Assembly: GCA_028293465.1 (NCBI GenBank)
Contig: JAQGOT010000013.1
Span: 1 to 13,559, forward strand
Origin: Pedosphaera sp.
Lineage (GTDB): Bacteria; Verrucomicrobiota; Verrucomicrobiia; Limisphaerales; Pedosphaeraceae
Direction: 5' to 3'
Length of the DNA stretch: 13,559 bases
How positions within the stretch are numbered: position 1 is the first letter of the stretch; every line of letters starts with the position of its first letter. A program made the translations under genes and the position numbers. The notes below the pieces were generated by a model. That model was not told where the DNA came from. It ran no database searches and saw only the letters and a program-made list of their open reading frames with translations. Positions 1 to 6,327 of the stretch are shown piece after piece.

Positions 1-317
1 TCCACGGCGTTGTAGGTGTTGGTGCCGTCCGGCACGGGCATGAGCAGGGTCTTGGCCAGGCCGTCGATGCTGACGAGGTAATTGCCGGCCACAAAGGTGT
101 TGGTGGCGTAGCCGTTGGTGGGCTGGAGCGTCATGGCGCCCGAGACGAGCGTGGCATTCACAGCCAACGGGTCGCTTTGCAGGCGCACGGTGATCTGGCG
201 GTTCAACGGCGCGCCGGTGAACCGGGCCATGGGGAAATAGACGGTGGCGGGACCGGTGGCGAAGGCGGACCCTGCACTGAGGCACAGAAGACAGAGGAGG
301 ATTTTTACAGTATTCAT
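1..317 (-). CDS. Exported protein of the tail region, partial (C-terminus beyond window)
   Basis: The reading frame opens with ATG at 317 and stays open for 105 codons to the window edge. The N-terminus is a clear Sec signal peptide: a short start with one lysine, a hydrophobic core (ILLCLLCLSAG) and an S-A-F-A cleavage site near residue 20. The mature part is rich in Thr, Val, Ala and Asn and reads like a beta-sandwich domain, with a segment matching 'T-F-V-A-G-N-Y-L-V-S-I-D-G' near its end. It starts 7 bases after the stop of the preceding gene, so it belongs to the same operon. I do not recognise the family. Position after the tube gene would suit a tail or fibre protein, but a signal peptide is unexpected for a cytoplasmically assembled tail part. 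No Shine-Dalgarno sequence is visible; the leader is C/A-rich with TAACC. Confidence 0.75.
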   Translation of the reverse strand, partial: MNTVKILLCLLCLSAGSAFATGPATVYFPMARFTGAPLNRQITVRLQSDPLAVNATLVSGAMTLQPTNGYATNTFVAGNYLVSIDGLAKTLLMPVPDGTNTYNAV

Positions 318-324
318 TTTGGGG

Positions 325-744
325 TTAGGCTGAGGCGAGGGTGCCGCCGGTTATGGAGTAGCGGAAGGTGGTGGCGATGCCGGTTTGCAAGACGCATTCA
401 ACGGCGGTGAAGGTGCAGCCGGCGTGCCGCCAGTCGGCGGCGCCTTCGGTGATGGTCAGGCGGCAGTTGCCGGGGAGGCTGTTCGCATGGCCGAGGTTGA
501 AGGCGGTGGCGGCGGCTTTGGTGGCGTGTTCACGTTCCACGGTCCAAGAGTAGGAGTTGCGGCGGTTGCCCTGGTCGTTGGTGTAGGGCGTGGCGGCGCC
601 GTAGAGCGGCGCTTGGTCCACCAGGCGGGATTCAGCACGGAACGGCGGTCCGACAATGTAATCGCCCACGCTATCGTCCCCCAAAGTGATGGGGCTGCCG
701 GTGTCGGCACCGGCAGCGTCAACAGGTTGGCAGACGATTTTCAT
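325..744 (-). CDS. Uncharacterised tail-region protein (139 aa)
   Basis: Complete ORF of 139 residues, starting at ATG 744, 8 bases beyond the stop of the tail tube gene, and ending 7 bases before the next start. It has no signal peptide or membrane segment. The composition is mixed alpha/beta with a central stretch (Y-T-N-D-Q-G-N-R-R-N-S-Y-S-W-T-V-E-R-E) and several aromatic residues. Three cysteines lie in the last third and one near the start. I do not recognise the family. Its place right after the tube gene suggests a tail assembly or tail accessory protein, but a second small structural protein is equally possible. The leader (CCTAATTCCCCG) has no Shine-Dalgarno motif. Confidence 0.7.
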   Translation of the reverse strand: MKIVCQPVDAAGADTGSPITLGDDSVGDYIVGPPFRAESRLVDQAPLYGAATPYTNDQGNRRNSYSWTVEREHATKAAATAFNLGHANSLPGNCRLTITEGAADWRHAGCTFTAVECVLQTGIATTFRYSITGGTLASA

Positions 745-751
745 CGGGGAA

Positions 752-1699
752 TTAGGCGCTGAACACGATCAGGGGTTGGACCACGCCGGCGGTGAAGGTG
801 ATGCCGGTGACGAAGCCGATCTCGCCGGTGCCGAGCTTGGTGCCGCCGAATTCGAAGCCCGCGCCGACGATGTCCGCATTCTTGAGAGTGATGGTTTTGG
901 CGCTGGCGCTGGTGAGCACCAGGTCCGTGGCGGCGGTGCTGAACCGTTGGCCGAGCAGGCGGCCCGCCTGGATGGCGAGCGCGGCGTCAATCTGCGTGTG
1001 CGTGGGCCCGACCGGGCGCAGCTTGGCCATGATCTCCACGCTGTCCAGCTTCATGGATCGGGTGAGCTTCTGCACCTTGAGCGCCGAGTATTTGGCGTTC
1101 ACGCTGATCACCCATTCCTCTTCCGCCTGGATGGCGCTGCCGCCATCGCCACCGAACCCCGCGACGGTTCCCCAAACGCCGGTCCAAGCTTCGCGGATGA
1201 AATCGGCCATGGTCATGACGCCGCCCGGATCGGCGGCGGCGCTTTCCGTGATGGTGTGGAACGCGGCCACGTCGCCCACGTTCTTGGCGGTGGCGATCAA
1301 GCCGGTGAATTCGCACGGGCCGTAAAGCGCCTTGCCCACGCCCAGGTGAAGTTCCGGGTGCTTGGTCACGGCCACGCGGGGCAGCAGGTATTTGCGGCCG
1401 TCCGGCGTCCAGATGGTGGCGGGCACATCGGCGGCACCGTGGGCGCGGGAGCCGATGGCGGGCGTCTTGATGATGGTGGGATAGAGCACGCTCAACGCGC
1501 CCCAGTTGTCAAAGGGCGTGAGCGAAACCTTGGTCGTGACATCGCCGCCGGTGGCGGTGATGCGTCCGTGGTTGCTGGAGGAAACGTCGTTGCGCTCCTG
1601 TTCGACGTCATACTTGAGCATGCCGTTTTCACCCTCGGGCCAGAGGGCCTTGGTGGCGGTAAAGATTTTGCCGGGGCCGGCGTAGATGGAATCAATCAT
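752..1699 (-). CDS. Probable major tail (tube) protein
   Basis: Complete 315-residue ORF. The N-terminus starts M-I-D-S-I-Y-A-G-P-G-K-I-F, followed by alternating beta-rich and Gly/Ala/Thr-rich segments, and the C-terminus is a series of short beta strands (T-I-T-L-K-N-A-D-I-V ... V-T-G-I-T-F). Length, beta-rich character and position behind the neck genes fit a tail tube protein, which polymerises into hexameric rings through which DNA passes. The assignment rests mainly on position and general composition, not on a motif that I can name. No larger sheath-like protein lies between the terminator and this gene, which argues for a non-contractile tail. A 32-base gap without a recognisable Shine-Dalgarno precedes the start; the leader holds two CAACCG words. 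Confidence 0.6.
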   Translation of the reverse strand: MIDSIYAGPGKIFTATKALWPEGENGMLKYDVEQERNDVSSSNHGRITATGGDVTTKVSLTPFDNWGALSVLYPTIIKTPAIGSRAHGAADVPATIWTPDGRKYLLPRVAVTKHPELHLGVGKALYGPCEFTGLIATAKNVGDVAAFHTITESAAADPGGVMTMADFIREAWTGVWGTVAGFGGDGGSAIQAEEEWVISVNAKYSALKVQKLTRSMKLDSVEIMAKLRPVGPTHTQIDAALAIQAGRLLGQRFSTAATDLVLTSASAKTITLKNADIVGAGFEFGGTKLGTGEIGFVTGITFTAGVVQPLIVFSA

Positions 1700-1731
1700 A
1701 TATATGGTGCGGTTGGCTCGTGGCGGTTGGG

Positions 1732-1989
1732 TTATTTCTTGGCGGGAGCGTCAGGCGCGGCGGTGGGTTTTGGCTCGCCGAGTGAGGGCGCGGCGCGCAG
1801 GTTCAGGAACTCGCCGCGCAGACTGTTGAAGGTGTTGAGCCAATAGGTCCAGTCATCGCTGTGTATCGCATCGGCGGCAAACGATTCCAGTTTGTGACCG
1901 GCCACGGCGTGGATGGATTTAATGTCCAGACTGGCGAGCGCGGCTTTGTGAGCGGAGAGGTAAACGTCTAAGAGTGTTTTCTTTTTCAT
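1732..1989 (-). CDS. Small hypothetical protein between terminator and tube genes (85 aa)
   Basis: Start is taken as ATG 1989, giving 85 residues beginning M-K-K-K-T-L-L-D-V-Y-L-S. An upstream in-frame ATG at 2025 would run 17 bases into the preceding gene and give an unlikely Pro/Ser-rich leader. The body is mostly helical with one D-D-W-T-Y-W-L-N segment and the C-terminal 20 residues are an Ala/Pro/Lys tail. There is no membrane segment. I do not recognise the family. Placement between the terminator-like gene and the tube gene suggests a neck or tail role, but nothing in the protein shows it. The leader has AACCCCCATCACC and no Shine-Dalgarno. Confidence 0.65.
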   Translation of the reverse strand: MKKKTLLDVYLSAHKAALASLDIKSIHAVAGHKLESFAADAIHSDDWTYWLNTFNSLRGEFLNLRAAPSLGEPKPTAAPDAPAKK

Positions 1990-2008
1990 GGTGATGGGGG
2001 TTGATGGG

Positions 2009-2770
2009 TTATGAGAGGGTGACATCGATTTCGGCGCGGATCACCCAACTGGCGATCCAGTCCGGGAAGTAGGCGCAGGCGCGGACGGTGACGCCGGCGG
2101 CGGGGATGTCCACGGGATCCGTGTAAGGGAGCGCCTGATCGTTGTTCGCGCTCGGGTAGGAGTCATCGAGCGTGTAATAGATCACCGCGTTGGGCGTGGG
2201 ACAGGTGAGGGTGAACTGCGGCGTGGCGGTCGCGGCGGCCGCGATCACGGGCGGTTGCACCACGTTGATGGTTTCCTGCGCGCCCTCGAGGCACTTCATA
2301 TTGACCTGGTAACCGACCATGTTCTTGCCGAGATCGTCCGGGCTGAATGGTTCGATGGCCGGCTTGTCCGCCGAGAGCGGCTTGACCAGGCCGTGCATGC
2401 CGAAGTTTTTCAGCACATTGATGATCCGGCGGGCGATGCGCCGGGCGCTTTTCTTGGTGCCGCGTTCGTCGTTGTTCATCTCCACGTTTTCAATGACGTG
2501 GAAAGCGGGTTTCAACGTGAGCGGGCCGCCGGTCAGATTCGGGTAATCATCATCGGCCACGATCTGGAGCACGAGCACGGCCGCGCCGCGTTTGCCGTCC
2601 ACCTTGGCGATGTTCAGGGCTTCGCGCCGGGCCATCTCGGCCTTGAGATTCCCCTTCTCCACCACCGTCACGGGAATGTCGGCGAAGAAAGCGTCCGCCT
2701 CGAGGCGGGCGGCGAGTTCGCCGGGCAGCAGGTCCATCACGTCGATGAATGCGATCTTGGTAATGCTCAT
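2009..2770 (-). CDS. Tail-completion/terminator-like protein with C-terminal chitobiase-type beta domain
   Basis: Complete 253-residue ORF; the start overlaps the upstream stop by four bases (ATGA) and has a good Shine-Dalgarno. Two parts are visible. Residues 1-165 are alpha/beta with a basic helix (K-K-S-A-R-R-I-A-R-R-I-I-N-V-L, about 106-120); together with position, just before the tube gene, this fits a tail terminator or completion protein that caps the tube and joins it to the neck. Residues 172-250 carry a motif of the CHB_HEX_C / Fn3-associated family: C-P-T-P-N-A-V-I-Y-Y-T-L-D-D (190-203), then P-S, L-P-Y-T-D-P and V-T-V-R-A-C-A-Y. Such domains are surface-exposed beta sandwiches found in secreted glycoside hydrolases and adhesins. 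A fusion to a tail protein would display the domain on the virion neck. The domain call is more certain than the terminator call. Confidence 0.7.
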   Translation of the reverse strand: MSITKIAFIDVMDLLPGELAARLEADAFFADIPVTVVEKGNLKAEMARREALNIAKVDGKRGAAVLVLQIVADDDYPNLTGGPLTLKPAFHVIENVEMNNDERGTKKSARRIARRIINVLKNFGMHGLVKPLSADKPAIEPFSPDDLGKNMVGYQVNMKCLEGAQETINVVQPPVIAAAATATPQFTLTCPTPNAVIYYTLDDSYPSANNDQALPYTDPVDIPAAGVTVRACAYFPDWIASWVIRAEIDVTLS

Positions 2771-3312
2771 GCGGTGGTTCCTCCCAGGGCTTTGAGCACG
2801 GCGGCGCTCAGGGCGGTTTGATAATTGGTGAGGCGATCCTGGATGCCGCGCCCGATCGGGCGGCGGGCCGGGAGCGTCATGCCGGGATGGTTGACGGATT
2901 TGCGGAAGATGACGCGGCTGCCGATCTGGAAGCGGAGCATCTTGCCGGCGCTGGCGGTGATCTTGTGCGGCGGGATCTCCGCGCCGAACTCGTGGATGGC
3001 CGGGTAGCTCACGCCTTTGTTGGTGGCGTTGCTGCCGATGGCGCTGTTGATCACCTGGCCGTCAATGGTGGCCTGGCTCGCCCGCAACGATTGCCGGTAA
3101 CGATTGCTCTGCACGCGCAACCCAATGGGCGAGGAGGGACCGCCCCGACCGAAGCTGAGATACTCCTGTTGAATGTGTGAGACGGTGAACTGGTTCTCAC
3201 GGTCCATGGCGCGGGCCATGCCGGCGAGCGCGTTGGGCTCCAGCGTCTGCACGTTGCGCAGGACCGCTTTGGCCTCCTCGCTCAATTCAATTTTAAGGAT
3301 GTCGCCGGGCAT
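2767..3312 (-). CDS. Virion morphogenesis / HK97 gp10-like neck protein
   Basis: The start is ATG 3312 (protein M-P-G-D-I-L-K-I-E-L-S), 181 residues, two bases after the preceding stop; a longer frame to 3459 would overlap the connector gene by about 145 bases and has an Arg-rich, non-protein-like leader. The protein has an N-terminal helix, a 'F-G-R-G-G-P-S-S-P-I-G-L' turn, a Y-P-A-I-H-E-F-G-A-E-I-P-P-H motif (the H-E-x-G pattern shared by gp10-type and Mu G-type morphogenesis proteins), and a basic C-terminus with a P-A-R-R-P segment before a long helix. These families act at the head-tail neck. The H-E-F-G followed by R-P-I-G arrangement makes the family call fairly secure. The stop overlaps the next start (ATGA). 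Confidence 0.75.
   Translation of the reverse strand: MPGDILKIELSEEAKAVLRNVQTLEPNALAGMARAMDRENQFTVSHIQQEYLSFGRGGPSSPIGLRVQSNRYRQSLRASQATIDGQVINSAIGSNATNKGVSYPAIHEFGAEIPPHKITASAGKMLRFQIGSRVIFRKSVNHPGMTLPARRPIGRGIQDRLTNYQTALSAAVLKALGGTTA
2780..2785 (-). promoter_or_regulatory. Ribosome binding site of the terminator-like gene
   Basis: GGGAGG lies 9 bases before ATG 2770, inside the 3' end of the upstream gene. It decides the start and is one of the few good Shine-Dalgarno sequences in this half of the operon. Confidence 0.65.
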
Positions 3313-3314
3313 GG

Positions 3315-3956
3315 TCAGATCAGGTTGTATCGGGTGTAGGGCGTGAGCATGGTTTCCACGAGCGGGATCAGCTTCACCTCGGCGAGCTTGGCTTGTTCGC
3401 CCGGTTTGTCGGCCAGGTTCATGCCGAGCTTGTCGCGGGCGTCCCACACGTGCTGACACTGGAGCAGCCAGGCTTGGATCACGTCATGGGGCAGCGCGGT
3501 GGCGCCCGCCGGCATGGCGCTGGGATAGCCGCCCGCCACGTCATCCGGCTCCAACGTCTCCCACCAATACCCGCCCGTGTAGGTGAAGCGCACCTGGGCG
3601 TAATACGGGCCGGCATCCGCGCCATCCGGCAGGATCACCATGCCGTTTTTGAGGTCGATGGTCTGGTAGAACGTGGCGGGTTGCACCACGAAGCCGTCCG
3701 CCTCGCTGAGCTTGAGTTCCACGCTGGTGAGGGCTTCGAGCGGGAAGCGGGAGAGCAGGAAATTGGCGCGATCGGCGGGCAGGATTTCCACCGCCCCCAC
3801 GGTGCGGAGAAAGCTGCGGTTGCAATAGCTCGCCACCATGGCGGCCATGCCGTGGCCGAGGGCGGTGATCACGGTGTTGAACTTGGTCTCGTTGGCCAGC
3901 GAGCCGGCGAGCAGGTGTTTCTTCAACGTGTCGAGATTGGAGAAGCCAACGTTCAT
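3315..3956 (-). CDS. Head-tail connector / adaptor protein (gp6-like)
   Basis: Complete 213-residue ORF starting M-N-V-G-F-S-N-L-D-T-L-K. The first 60 residues are helical (T-K-F-N-T-V-I-T-A-L-G-H-G, then A-S-Y-C-N-R-S-F), followed by beta strands with 'F-P-L-E-A-L-T-S-V-E-L-K', 'V-R-F-T-Y-T-G-G-Y' and a C-terminal helical section (P-H-D-V-I-Q-A-W-L-L-Q-C). This helix / beta / helix plan with 'N-R-x-F', 'P-L-x-x-L-x-S-V' and 'Y-x-G-G-Y' is typical of HK97 gp6-like adaptors that dock onto the portal after packaging. It starts in a four-base overlap with the stop of a 34-residue ORF and ends two bases before the gp10-like gene. Function is inferred from motif pattern plus position. Confidence 0.75.
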   Translation of the reverse strand: MNVGFSNLDTLKKHLLAGSLANETKFNTVITALGHGMAAMVASYCNRSFLRTVGAVEILPADRANFLLSRFPLEALTSVELKLSEADGFVVQPATFYQTIDLKNGMVILPDGADAGPYYAQVRFTYTGGYWWETLEPDDVAGGYPSAMPAGATALPHDVIQAWLLQCQHVWDARDKLGMNLADKPGEQAKLAEVKLIPLVETMLTPYTRYNLI

Positions 3957-4057
3957 TTTTTAACGGGTGGTTTGATCGCCGAGGGGATGACCGGACGCTG
4001 CACCGGGCGCAGGACTTCCCGCGGTTTCAGCATCCGGTCTTTGATGGGTTCTTTCAT
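3953..4057 (-). CDS. Tiny Lys/Pro-rich ORF (34 aa) coupled to connector gene
   Basis: ATG 4057 opens a 34-codon frame (M-K-E-P-I-K-D-R-M-L-K-P, ending P-P-V-K-K) whose TGA overlaps the connector start in an ATGA. The peptide has 7 prolines and many Lys/Arg, no hydrophobic segment, and a predicted pI that would be strongly basic. It fills the only otherwise empty stretch between the connector and the exported protein, and the stop/start overlap matches the other gene junctions here. It could be a short translated leader that couples ribosomes to the connector gene, a minor neck peptide, or chance. No family is recognised and no Shine-Dalgarno is present. Confidence 0.45.
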   Translation of the reverse strand: MKEPIKDRMLKPREVLRPVQRPVIPSAIKPPVKK

Positions 4058-4068
4058 GGCGGTTGAAA

Positions 4069-4091
4069 GGGCGGCTCCAATGGAGCCGCCC
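4069..4091 (-). terminator. Perfect hairpin after exported-protein gene (possible weak terminator)
   Basis: GGGCGGCTCCA at 4069-4079 is an exact inverted copy of 4081-4091, with a single central base at 4080. In the minus-strand transcript it lies 12 bases past the stop at 4104 and is followed by only three U's, so it is at best a partial Rho-independent terminator; it may instead stabilise the 3' end of the mRNA upstream of it. Confidence 0.6.
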
Positions 4092-4103
4092 GTGATGGAA
4101 TGG

Positions 4104-4700
4104 TTATTGCCCGCTGGTGGAATCGTAGTGAACCGTCAGCGAATCAATGCTGCACGCGGAGGTGCCATCGAGGATGGCATACACGGCACGGCCGGGCCGA
4201 CCCACGAACAAGCCGTCACTCACGAAGGTTTTGTTCGTGTTCGCGCCGAGCTGGAGCGTGATGTTGTTGGTGATCACCTGGACTTCCATGCCCACGGTCT
4301 GGGCGATGCCGACCGCGCCGGTGGTGGTGATGTTGGTGGGATTGGCGAACGAACTGATGGTGACCACGGCGTTGGAGGTCGCGCCCTGGAGAAACAACAG
4401 GTTGCCCGCCGCCATGCCGTTGGTGCTCTCCACGATGACGCTGGTGGCGGCCGTGCTGGCGTTGGCCGTGTAAACGTAATGCGCGGCCGTTCCGGTGTAG
4501 AGCTTGAGCGTGGCGGCGGCCTTGTCGCTGGTGGCGATGACGCTGACGACGCGGATTTGATTCTGCGGCAGATGCGGGATCAGATAAGCCGCACTGGTGG
4601 TGCCGGCCTGGCTAAACGTGGCGTAGGACGGGTAAGACTGCGCACCGGCGGCGAAGGTGACGCCGAGGGCCAGCCCCAGTGAGAGAATTAATGTTTTCAT
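4104..4700 (-). CDS. Exported, beta-rich protein next to capsid gene (possible decoration protein)
   Basis: The start is ATG 4700, giving 198 residues; a longer frame to 4985 would overlap the capsid gene by about 200 bases. Residues 1-20 form a clear Sec signal peptide (M-K-T-L-I-L-S-L-G-L-A-L-G-V-T-F-A-A-G-A) with an A-G-A cleavage site before Q-S-Y-P. The mature part is rich in Thr, Ala, Val, Asn and Ser and is made of short beta strands, including 'I-R-V-V-S-V-I-A-T-S-D' and 'L-F-L-Q-G-A-T-S-N-A-V-V', with two cysteine-poor halves. It has one cysteine. Position directly after the major capsid gene is the usual place for decoration or head-stabilising proteins. A signal peptide on such a protein is unusual; alternatives are an adhesin-like or superinfection-related 'moron' gene. 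It is flanked on both sides by hairpins, as moron genes can be. No family is recognised. Confidence 0.7.
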   Translation of the reverse strand: MKTLILSLGLALGVTFAAGAQSYPSYATFSQAGTTSAAYLIPHLPQNQIRVVSVIATSDKAAATLKLYTGTAAHYVYTANASTAATSVIVESTNGMAAGNLLFLQGATSNAVVTISSFANPTNITTTGAVGIAQTVGMEVQVITNNITLQLGANTNKTFVSDGLFVGRPGRAVYAILDGTSACSIDSLTVHYDSTSGQ

Positions 4701-4725
4701 GATATTGATGTTTTCGTTTTGGTTG

Positions 4726-4757
4726 CCCGCCGCTCCGGATTGCGCCGGAGCGGCGGG
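4726..4757 (-). terminator. Strong perfect hairpin between capsid and exported-protein genes
   Basis: CCCGCCGCTCCGG at 4726-4738 pairs exactly with 4745-4757 around a 6-base loop (4739-4744): 13 GC-rich pairs. It lies in the 76-base gap between the capsid stop (4777) and the next start (4700). The minus-strand transcript has no U-run after it (CAACCAAAACGAAAA), so it is more likely an mRNA 3'-end stabiliser or a processing site than a full terminator; on the plus strand it is followed by a T-rich stretch and could stop antisense transcription. Confidence 0.65.
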
Positions 4758-4776
4758 ATGGTTTTGGTTACAGGGT

Positions 4777-6294
4777 TTAGGCGGCGGCGGTTTGGAGCGC
4801 GGCCATGGCGTCGATGGCCAGGGCTTCGACGTCGATCCGCTCCAGGGCGCGCATCGCGAGTTCGTCCGTGGCGAAGAACACATCCCGGCTGACTTCCACA
4901 CGGGGAGCGCCACGCTCGCCGAGATACCAGTAGGAAAGGTCACCGAAGAATGCCAGATAGGTGCTGATCTGCGCGGTGGTGACATACGCCTGGCTGACGC
5001 CGATCCAGTGGATCGGGAAGCCGTCCAGCGTGGCGGGTTGCCCGCCGATGGCGCGCTGATAGATGTTCGGGTTGTTCAGCGTGTTGAACGTGACGAGCAA
5101 TGCCTCCAGGGTGGGATGCATATAGTATGCGGCGGCGGTTTGGCCGTTGGCGGCCATGTTGGACAGCACCGCCGCACTCACGAGCGGGCGGATGGCCCGG
5201 AAGTCGGCGAGCGTGGCGTCGCTGGGCTTGGTCTTGCCGGCGGCGAGCACCTTCAGGTAGGTGGGATTCGCGACGCAGTAAGGACCGACGCCGGTTTGAT
5301 TGGCATAGGTGGCCGTGCCGTCACCGATGAACATGGTCTTGTCTTCCAGCTTCGCGAGCTGGCGTCCGATGTAACGGGCGAGGAACTGGCCGATCGGGAT
5401 GAACGTATCCTCTTCCAGTTCGGTCGGGAGGCGGATCAAACCACCAGCCTTGTTGGCGGTGAAGGTGACCAACTCAGCGGCAACCCTGCGTTCCGTGACG
5501 GCCGCGCTCATGCCGGCCGTGCCCACGCCGAGATAGCCGAAGTCATCTTCACCGGCTTTCAAGCGGGGCAATTTGACCGTGCCGGCGCCGAGCGGGAACA
5601 CCGTGGCATACTGACGGGCCGCGCCGTAGGCGAACACCAGTTCGATGATCTGCGGCACATAGATGGTGGGCAGCGGGATTTCCGTGCCGGTCATGGCCGT
5701 CTTGGCTTCCATGCCGAGATACTCGCGGGCTTGGGCGATCAGTCCTTCGTGCGAACGCTCTTCGCGATTCAACTGGCGCATGGCCTTCGGTCCGAGTTCC
5801 GCGGTTTCCAGCACGAACATGCTGGTCATGGCGCGGGCGCAGTCATCGGTGACGAACGGGACGTTGCCGACCCAGCGCACACCGGTGTGGCCCCGGAACT
5901 GTTGGGCCTGCTTGCGGAGTTTCTTCAACTCGCCGTTGAGTTCATCCACTTTCTTCTGCTCGCCTTTGAGCAACTCGGGCAACTGCTTGATCGCGGCCCA
6001 TCCGCCTTCCTGATCGGTGATGCCTTTCAGCAACTTGAACATCTCGCCATAGGAGCCGAAGGATTTCAGGATGTCCTGGAATTCCTGGAGCTGTTCAGGG
6101 GTCAGGACGGAGTTGTAACAGACGCCGCGCCGGGGACGGCTGAGGGCGAACTGGATCAACTGATAGCCGCACACGAGGAAGATCATGCCGGCGAGCGGCA
6201 TCACGTGCAGTTGGTTCAGGGCCACGGCAAGCAGCGTGATCAGCGCGAGGCCGATCAGGTGCTGGTAGCGTTTCATAAATGGTTTCTTATTCAT
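4777..6294 (-). CDS. HK97-fold major capsid protein with N-terminal transmembrane hairpin
   Basis: Complete 505-residue ORF following the prohead protease. Residues 1-56 are unusual: positive residues (K3, K4, K8, R9), a hydrophobic helix about 12-29, a short turn around H30-P33, a second hydrophobic helix about 34-51, then R-P-R-R. By the positive-inside rule both ends would face the cytoplasm. Residues about 64-130 look like the HK97 delta (scaffold) domain, with L-T-P-E-Q-L-Q-E-F and a Lys/Glu-rich coiled coil at 110-132. The rest has HK97-fold features: 'P-L-P-T-I-Y-V-P-Q-I-I-E', 'L-E-E-D-T-F-I-P-I', 'K-T-M-F-I-G-D-G-T-A-T-Y' and a long C-terminal part with 'F-F-G-D-L-S-Y-W-Y'. It forms the icosahedral shell; the delta domain would be removed by the protease. 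No ATG or GTG start lies between the hairpin and the delta domain in this frame. The leader has no Shine-Dalgarno. Confidence 0.85.
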   Translation of the reverse strand: MNKKPFMKRYQHLIGLALITLLAVALNQLHVMPLAGMIFLVCGYQLIQFALSRPRRGVCYNSVLTPEQLQEFQDILKSFGSYGEMFKLLKGITDQEGGWAAIKQLPELLKGEQKKVDELNGELKKLRKQAQQFRGHTGVRWVGNVPFVTDDCARAMTSMFVLETAELGPKAMRQLNREERSHEGLIAQAREYLGMEAKTAMTGTEIPLPTIYVPQIIELVFAYGAARQYATVFPLGAGTVKLPRLKAGEDDFGYLGVGTAGMSAAVTERRVAAELVTFTANKAGGLIRLPTELEEDTFIPIGQFLARYIGRQLAKLEDKTMFIGDGTATYANQTGVGPYCVANPTYLKVLAAGKTKPSDATLADFRAIRPLVSAAVLSNMAANGQTAAAYYMHPTLEALLVTFNTLNNPNIYQRAIGGQPATLDGFPIHWIGVSQAYVTTAQISTYLAFFGDLSYWYLGERGAPRVEVSRDVFFATDELAMRALERIDVEALAIDAMAALQTAAA

Positions 6295-6327
6295 GGTCGT
6301 ATTGAGATGGGACGTTGCTGTTGTGGT

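Noticed and set aside
686..1846. 386-residue plus-strand open frame opposite the tail tube gene
   Set aside because: Antisense to a well-packed operon gene, no recognisable motif, ends inside another gene.
3393..4682. 429-residue plus-strand open frame across several genes
   Set aside because: It lies antisense to the connector, the small ORF and the exported-protein gene, crosses the hairpin, and has the Gly/Arg/His/Ala-rich composition of an antisense frame in GC-rich coding DNA.
4701..4985. Upstream extension of the exported-protein gene to 4985
   Set aside because: Would overlap the capsid gene and read through the hairpin; the start at 4700 begins a canonical signal peptide.
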